A stretch of DNA of 16,752 nt, taken from NCBI GenBank assembly GCA_005793615.1, contig SXRI01000186.1, forward strand, positions 1 through 16,752, given 5' to 3'. Position 1 is the first letter of the stretch, and each line of letters begins with the position of its first letter. This DNA comes from Bdellovibrionales bacterium (GTDB lineage Bacteria > Bdellovibrionota > Bdellovibrionia > Bdellovibrionales > JAMPXM01). The notes under the pieces are model-generated. The model saw only the letters and a program-made list of their open reading frames with translations. It was not told where the DNA came from and did no database searches. A program made the translations under genes and the position numbers. Below are positions 14,643 through 16,752 of the stretch, in pieces.

Positions 14643-15119
14643 TTACGGTTGCAAACAGTCGTAGCCTGAGCCGCACTGGAATCTTACGCGAATTTGGGTA
14701 TGAGCAGAATCAACCCAACGGATTTTTCCGACCACCTTGCCGCCGAGGCGATCGCGCATCGGCACTACGACGGAGTGTTGATCGCGCCGTCGCTTTGTTC
14801 CTCCGGAAGCCAGGATGCGACCGGTTATAGGGTCCGTGAGTCGTACCATGACCGAGAAGCGTGAGTCGCCGATATCTTTTTCGATGATGGTAATCACGAA
14901 GCTCTCATCAGGCATCAACCATCGATTGTCACCAATTCGCATCGGGAACGGGCAATCGCGACAGGCTTCGGCGGGTACGGTCACCGCCGTGACGGCCGTT
15001 AGAGTCGCAAGAGGCGCCATCAGTGAAGTTGTCAGAGACGTTAGGGGTGGGACTAGTGACATCGCAATAGACGTCAGAGCTCCTAGGAAAAAAGTACGGC
15101 ACTGTGACAAGCGCTTCAT
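14643..15119 (-). CDS. Small secreted cysteine protein coupled to the regulator gene, function unknown
   Basis: A 158-residue protein, not recognisably DUF4360. The N-terminus is an unusually long hydrophobic Leu/Thr/Ala/Val run up to about residue 48, with repeated TSL/TAV units, then VPAEACRDC. A Sec signal peptide with cleavage near PAEA|CR is likely; the long region could instead hold the protein in the inner membrane. The mature part has Cys53, Cys56, Cys149 and Cys155, a motif CRDCPFPM, and beta-rich segments (SFVITIIEKD, FSVMVRLTDPITGRIL, GKIRWVDSAHTQIRVRF). The ATG has GGAG eight bases upstream and overlaps the TGA of the regulator gene (ATGA). The two genes are therefore probably translationally coupled and functionally linked. 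It is convergent with paralogue 3, 4 bp apart. Confidence 0.65.
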   Translation of the reverse strand: MKRLSQCRTFFLGALTSIAMSLVPPLTSLTTSLMAPLATLTAVTAVTVPAEACRDCPFPMRIGDNRWLMPDESFVITIIEKDIGDSRFSVMVRLTDPITGRILASGGTKRRRDQHSVVVPMRDRLGGKVVGKIRWVDSAHTQIRVRFQCGSGYDCLQP

Positions 15120-15904
15120 GTGGTTGTCTCCGGTAAAGGTTTATGGCGATTGATGAGGACGCGTGTTTTTGGATTCAAACAGTAGCCATTTTTCACACGC
15201 AAGATATAATCTGAGGTTCCAGTTTCCGACTCGAGCAAGCCGCGCAGACGTTTGATGGTGACATAGATCTTATTGTCATGAATACGCGGGTCGTAGTTTT
15301 CGTGCCAAACGTCGCGTACAAGCTCCTCTTTCGAAAAGGCTTTCCCGGGATGTTCGAGAAAGGCGCCTAACAGATCGCGGAGAATGAACTGACCGTCAAA
15401 TCTGATCTCACCTTTGTTTTTCTCTATTAAAACACCAGTGTGTGTTTCGAAAATCAAATCAGCTGTGCCAACTGCGGGTTTTTGCCCGAGCGAGTCCATG
15501 GCCTCGTCAACGAGGCGAGAGATCCGCGGAAACTCTTCTCGTTTGAGAGAGCGGTCAGCGAGATCAAGATAAACTCGCGCCGAATTCACATCACCCTTGA
15601 GTTGGAATAGAGTGCCCAGAACACAAAGAGAATGCAGATAGAGTACGAGATGCGGATGATGTTTGAGACTCTCGAAAGCCTCCCAAGCCGAATCAAGAGC
15701 AGCTTCAAGAAGGTGTTGGCTACGTAGTACGAGCGCACGCAAGATATTGGCTGCGGCATTGATGTCCGGTAAGTGTAGGCAGCTCAAAAGGACATCGAGT
15801 CGATCAAGTTCACGCAGTGCCTCGTCGTAGCGCTTGGCAGCGTAATGGACCGTCGCTGCGCCATAGAGAGGAGCTGCTAACGCTGCGCGATCCTCAGCCA
15901 TCAT
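15116..15904 (-). CDS. TPR/winged-helix regulator, C-terminal part (second frame)
   Basis: C-terminal 262 codons of a putative transcription regulator. Residues 1 to about 130 are TPR-like helical repeats (YGAATVHYAAKRYDEALREL and similar). From about 150 to the end there is an OmpR/PhoB-type winged-helix domain: strands around IRFDG, then LRDLLGAFLEHPGKAFSKEE, LVRDVWHENYDPRIHDNKIY, VTIKRLRGLLE and the wing YILRVKNGYCLNP. No receiver domain or membrane segment is present. The ATG at 15904 has no ribosome binding site, and good TPR sequence continues upstream in this frame to about 16027 (KSQAHYVLGIC, YDLALQRFREAIDFA). This is therefore the 3' part of one gene together with 16003-16356, joined by a -1 frame change. 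C-terminal placement of the winged helix behind TPRs is the reverse of the usual SARP order. Confidence 0.78.
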   Translation of the reverse strand: MMAEDRAALAAPLYGAATVHYAAKRYDEALRELDRLDVLLSCLHLPDINAAANILRALVLRSQHLLEAALDSAWEAFESLKHHPHLVLYLHSLCVLGTLFQLKGDVNSARVYLDLADRSLKREEFPRISRLVDEAMDSLGQKPAVGTADLIFETHTGVLIEKNKGEIRFDGQFILRDLLGAFLEHPGKAFSKEELVRDVWHENYDPRIHDNKIYVTIKRLRGLLESETGTSDYILRVKNGYCLNPKTRVLINRHKPLPETTT

Positions 15905-16002
15905 CGCGAAATCGATCGCTTCGCGAAACCGCTGTAGTGCCAGGTCGTAGCAAGAGGGTTGATAACAGCTGCAGATGCCTAAGACGTAGTGGGCCTGCGA
16001 CT

Positions 16003-16356
16003 TTAGTTTAAGATGAGGCTTCCGGCCTCATCAGATGAAAGAATCTTAAGCATATTTGCTTCAATGCGCGAGATCTTTGTGAACTCCTCACGCTCAGCTA
16101 GGATTCGCAAGAGATAAATGCAGCCGCTGACGTAACGCTTATGGTCGCTCAGCTTTGACGCAGATCTGCAGGCATGTTCGAAATCAAGCAATGCTCGCGA
16201 ATAATCTCCACGATAATAGGCATATAAACCACGCTGAAAACGCCGTTCGAAAACGTTGATGACTTGATCGGAGCGACCGTTGGTCACCGACGGTATGTCT
16301 TCAACTAGTGAGCTCAGCCCTGAGCTCGGTGTAATTTGCTCGTCGCGTAATGCCAT
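16003..16356 (-). CDS. TPR/winged-helix regulator, N-terminal part (first frame)
   Basis: The N-terminal 117 residues of the same regulator. They contain a polar start and at least two TPR-like helix pairs (FERRFQRGLYAYYRGDYSRA, KRYVSGCIYLLRILAEREEF) with no signal peptide, so the protein is cytoplasmic. The frame ends at TAA 16003-16005, while the same TPR pattern continues in the -1 frame. A fused product would have about 413 residues. Start choice is weak. ATG 16356 and an in-frame TTG at 16368 both lack a clear ribosome site, and a 13-bp palindrome lies across this point, which could mean leaderless or repressible expression. The most likely partner or target is the coupled secreted-protein gene downstream, and perhaps the DUF4360-like genes; this is inference. 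Confidence 0.65.
   Translation of the reverse strand: MALRDEQITPSSGLSSLVEDIPSVTNGRSDQVINVFERRFQRGLYAYYRGDYSRALLDFEHACRSASKLSDHKRYVSGCIYLLRILAEREEFTKISRIEANMLKILSSDEAGSLILN
16006..16032 (-). other. Frame-change site: hairpin plus C-TTA-AAC-TAA
   Basis: On the minus strand, GATGAGGC and GCCTCATC (16032-16025 and 16019-16012) form a perfect 8-bp hairpin with a CGGAA loop. It is followed at once by TTA AAC and the TAA stop of the first frame. The window in which the frame could switch runs from 16027 to 16003. A -1 slip on C-UUA-AAC would join ..SLILN to LKSQAHYV.. without loss of sequence. A single-base deletion or a sequencing error at the hairpin explains it equally well. Confidence 0.6.
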
Positions 16357-16359
16357 CGA

Positions 16360-16412
16360 GTATTTCAAATACCAATTTTTAAGTTTCTGTTTCTTTAGGT
16401 ATTTAAACTTAC
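16360..16412. promoter_or_regulatory. Pair of related palindromic sites at the regulator start
   Basis: GTATTT-C-AAATAC at 16360-16372 is a perfect 13-bp dyad overlapping the regulator's start region. GGTATTTAAACTTAC at 16398-16412 is a close relative of its complement, GGTATTTGAAATAC. Two such sites about 40 bp apart in the AT-rich upstream region of a DNA-binding protein gene suggest autoregulation. A canonical -35/-10 pair was not found. Confidence 0.4.
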
Positions 16413-16439
16413 AAGACCTTACTGCATGAGCAAGACAAA

Positions 16440-16462
16440 TCTGCTCAAAAAATATGAGCAGA
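16440..16462 (-). terminator. Intrinsic terminator of recN
   Basis: TCTGCTCA and TGAGCAGA form a perfect 8-bp stem with an A/T-rich 7-nt loop, 17 bases past the recN stop. On the minus strand it is followed by TTTGTCTTGC. A further TGAGCA at 16427-16432 can compete for the same pairing partner, TGCTCA. Confidence 0.6.
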
Positions 16463-16479
16463 CGAAAAAAGGGAGATCC

Positions 16480-16752
16480 TCATGCTTGCTGTGCGGCTCG
16501 GCTTTCCGAGAGCAATTGCTCAGCATGCGCCAGGGATGTTTTCGAGATCTTTTCACCAGATATCAGGCGAGCAATTTCCTGAACGCGCTCTTGTTTCCTG
16601 AGCTCAATAACTTCAGTTTGCACGCCTTTCTTGCCGCTGCCACCGCCGACTTTGTGGATAAAGAAGTGGATATCTCCGAACGACGCGACTTGTGGTAGGT
16701 GCGTCACACAAATGACCTGTTGGCCTTTTGCCATATGACAAAGTTTGCGCCC
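16480..16752 (-). CDS. recN: RecN DNA repair protein, C-terminal end (cut by window edge)
   Basis: C-terminal 90 codons of RecN, the SMC-like ATPase that gathers double-strand break ends for RecA-dependent repair. The frame is open to the last base of the window, so the 5' part (Walker A, coiled coil, signature motif) lies outside it. The visible segment is diagnostic: GRKLCHMAKGQQVICVTHLP, then QVASFGDIHFFIHK, the H-loop region of the SMC/RecN head. It is followed by VIELRKQERVQEIARLISG and the LAHAEQLL helix found at the RecN end. ATG codons inside this stretch are internal, not starts. It ends in TGA, followed by a terminator hairpin. The gene is independent of the regulator downstream of it on the same strand. 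Confidence 0.92.
   Translation of the reverse strand, partial: GRKLCHMAKGQQVICVTHLPQVASFGDIHFFIHKVGGGSGKKGVQTEVIELRKQERVQEIARLISGEKISKTSLAHAEQLLSESRAAQQA

Noticed and set aside
1..16752. CRISPR arrays, tRNA/rRNA genes, insertion sequences, prophage genes
   Set aside because: No regularly spaced direct repeats, tRNA cloverleaf, transposase or phage-type protein was seen on either strand.

Overview
The window is a Gram-negative bacterial chromosome segment. It holds the second half of a division and cell-wall (dcw) cluster, followed by an accessory block of secreted proteins and the 3' end of recN. Gram-negative character is supported by outer-membrane-type and Sec-exported proteins, a lipoprotein, an LpxH-like lipid A enzyme, and FtsQ/FtsA/FtsZ. 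The very long Q/M/H-rich FtsZ linker, the dcw order without an apparent ddl, and the DUF4360-type secreted proteins suggest a former deltaproteobacterial lineage such as Bdellovibrionota/Oligoflexia. That placement is inference; no marker in the window proves it.

Layout. 1-260: no firm gene; a short tandem-repeat open stretch and the leader of the next gene. 261-935: exported putative beta-barrel protein. 1081-10750 (+): ftsW, murG, murC, murB, a small lipoprotein gene, ftsQ, ftsA, ftsZ. An LpxH-like phosphoesterase gene (10763-11614) follows ftsZ by 12 bp. The products form a peptidoglycan-precursor pathway (MurC, MurB, MurG), a septal glycan polymerase (FtsW), and divisome scaffold proteins (FtsQ, FtsA, FtsZ), with lipid A synthesis appended. 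11621-14638: three paralogous secreted four-cysteine proteins (DUF4360-like), two on the minus strand and one on the plus strand. The third carries an extra cysteine-bearing C-terminal module. 14643-16356 (-): a small secreted cysteine protein whose start codon overlaps (ATGA) the stop of an upstream TPR/winged-helix regulator gene. 16480-16752 (-): the C-terminal end of RecN, cut by the window edge.

Two genes are broken in ways that deserve attention. murC has an in-frame TGA (4314-4316) exactly where homologues usually carry a glycine, with perfect homology continuing in the same frame. The TPR/winged-helix regulator is split by a -1 frame change at a C-TTA-AAC-TAA sequence that directly abuts a perfect 8-bp hairpin. 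Either may be a sequencing or assembly error, a real mutation, or recoding. TGA is clearly used as a normal stop elsewhere in the window, so a genome-wide UGA reassignment is not supported.

Non-coding structure includes a leader with mutually exclusive stems upstream of the second DUF4360-like gene, an intrinsic-terminator-like hairpin after that gene, another after recN, a hairpin plus 9-bp tandem repeat in the ftsQ-ftsA gap, and a palindromic site pair at the start of the regulator gene.
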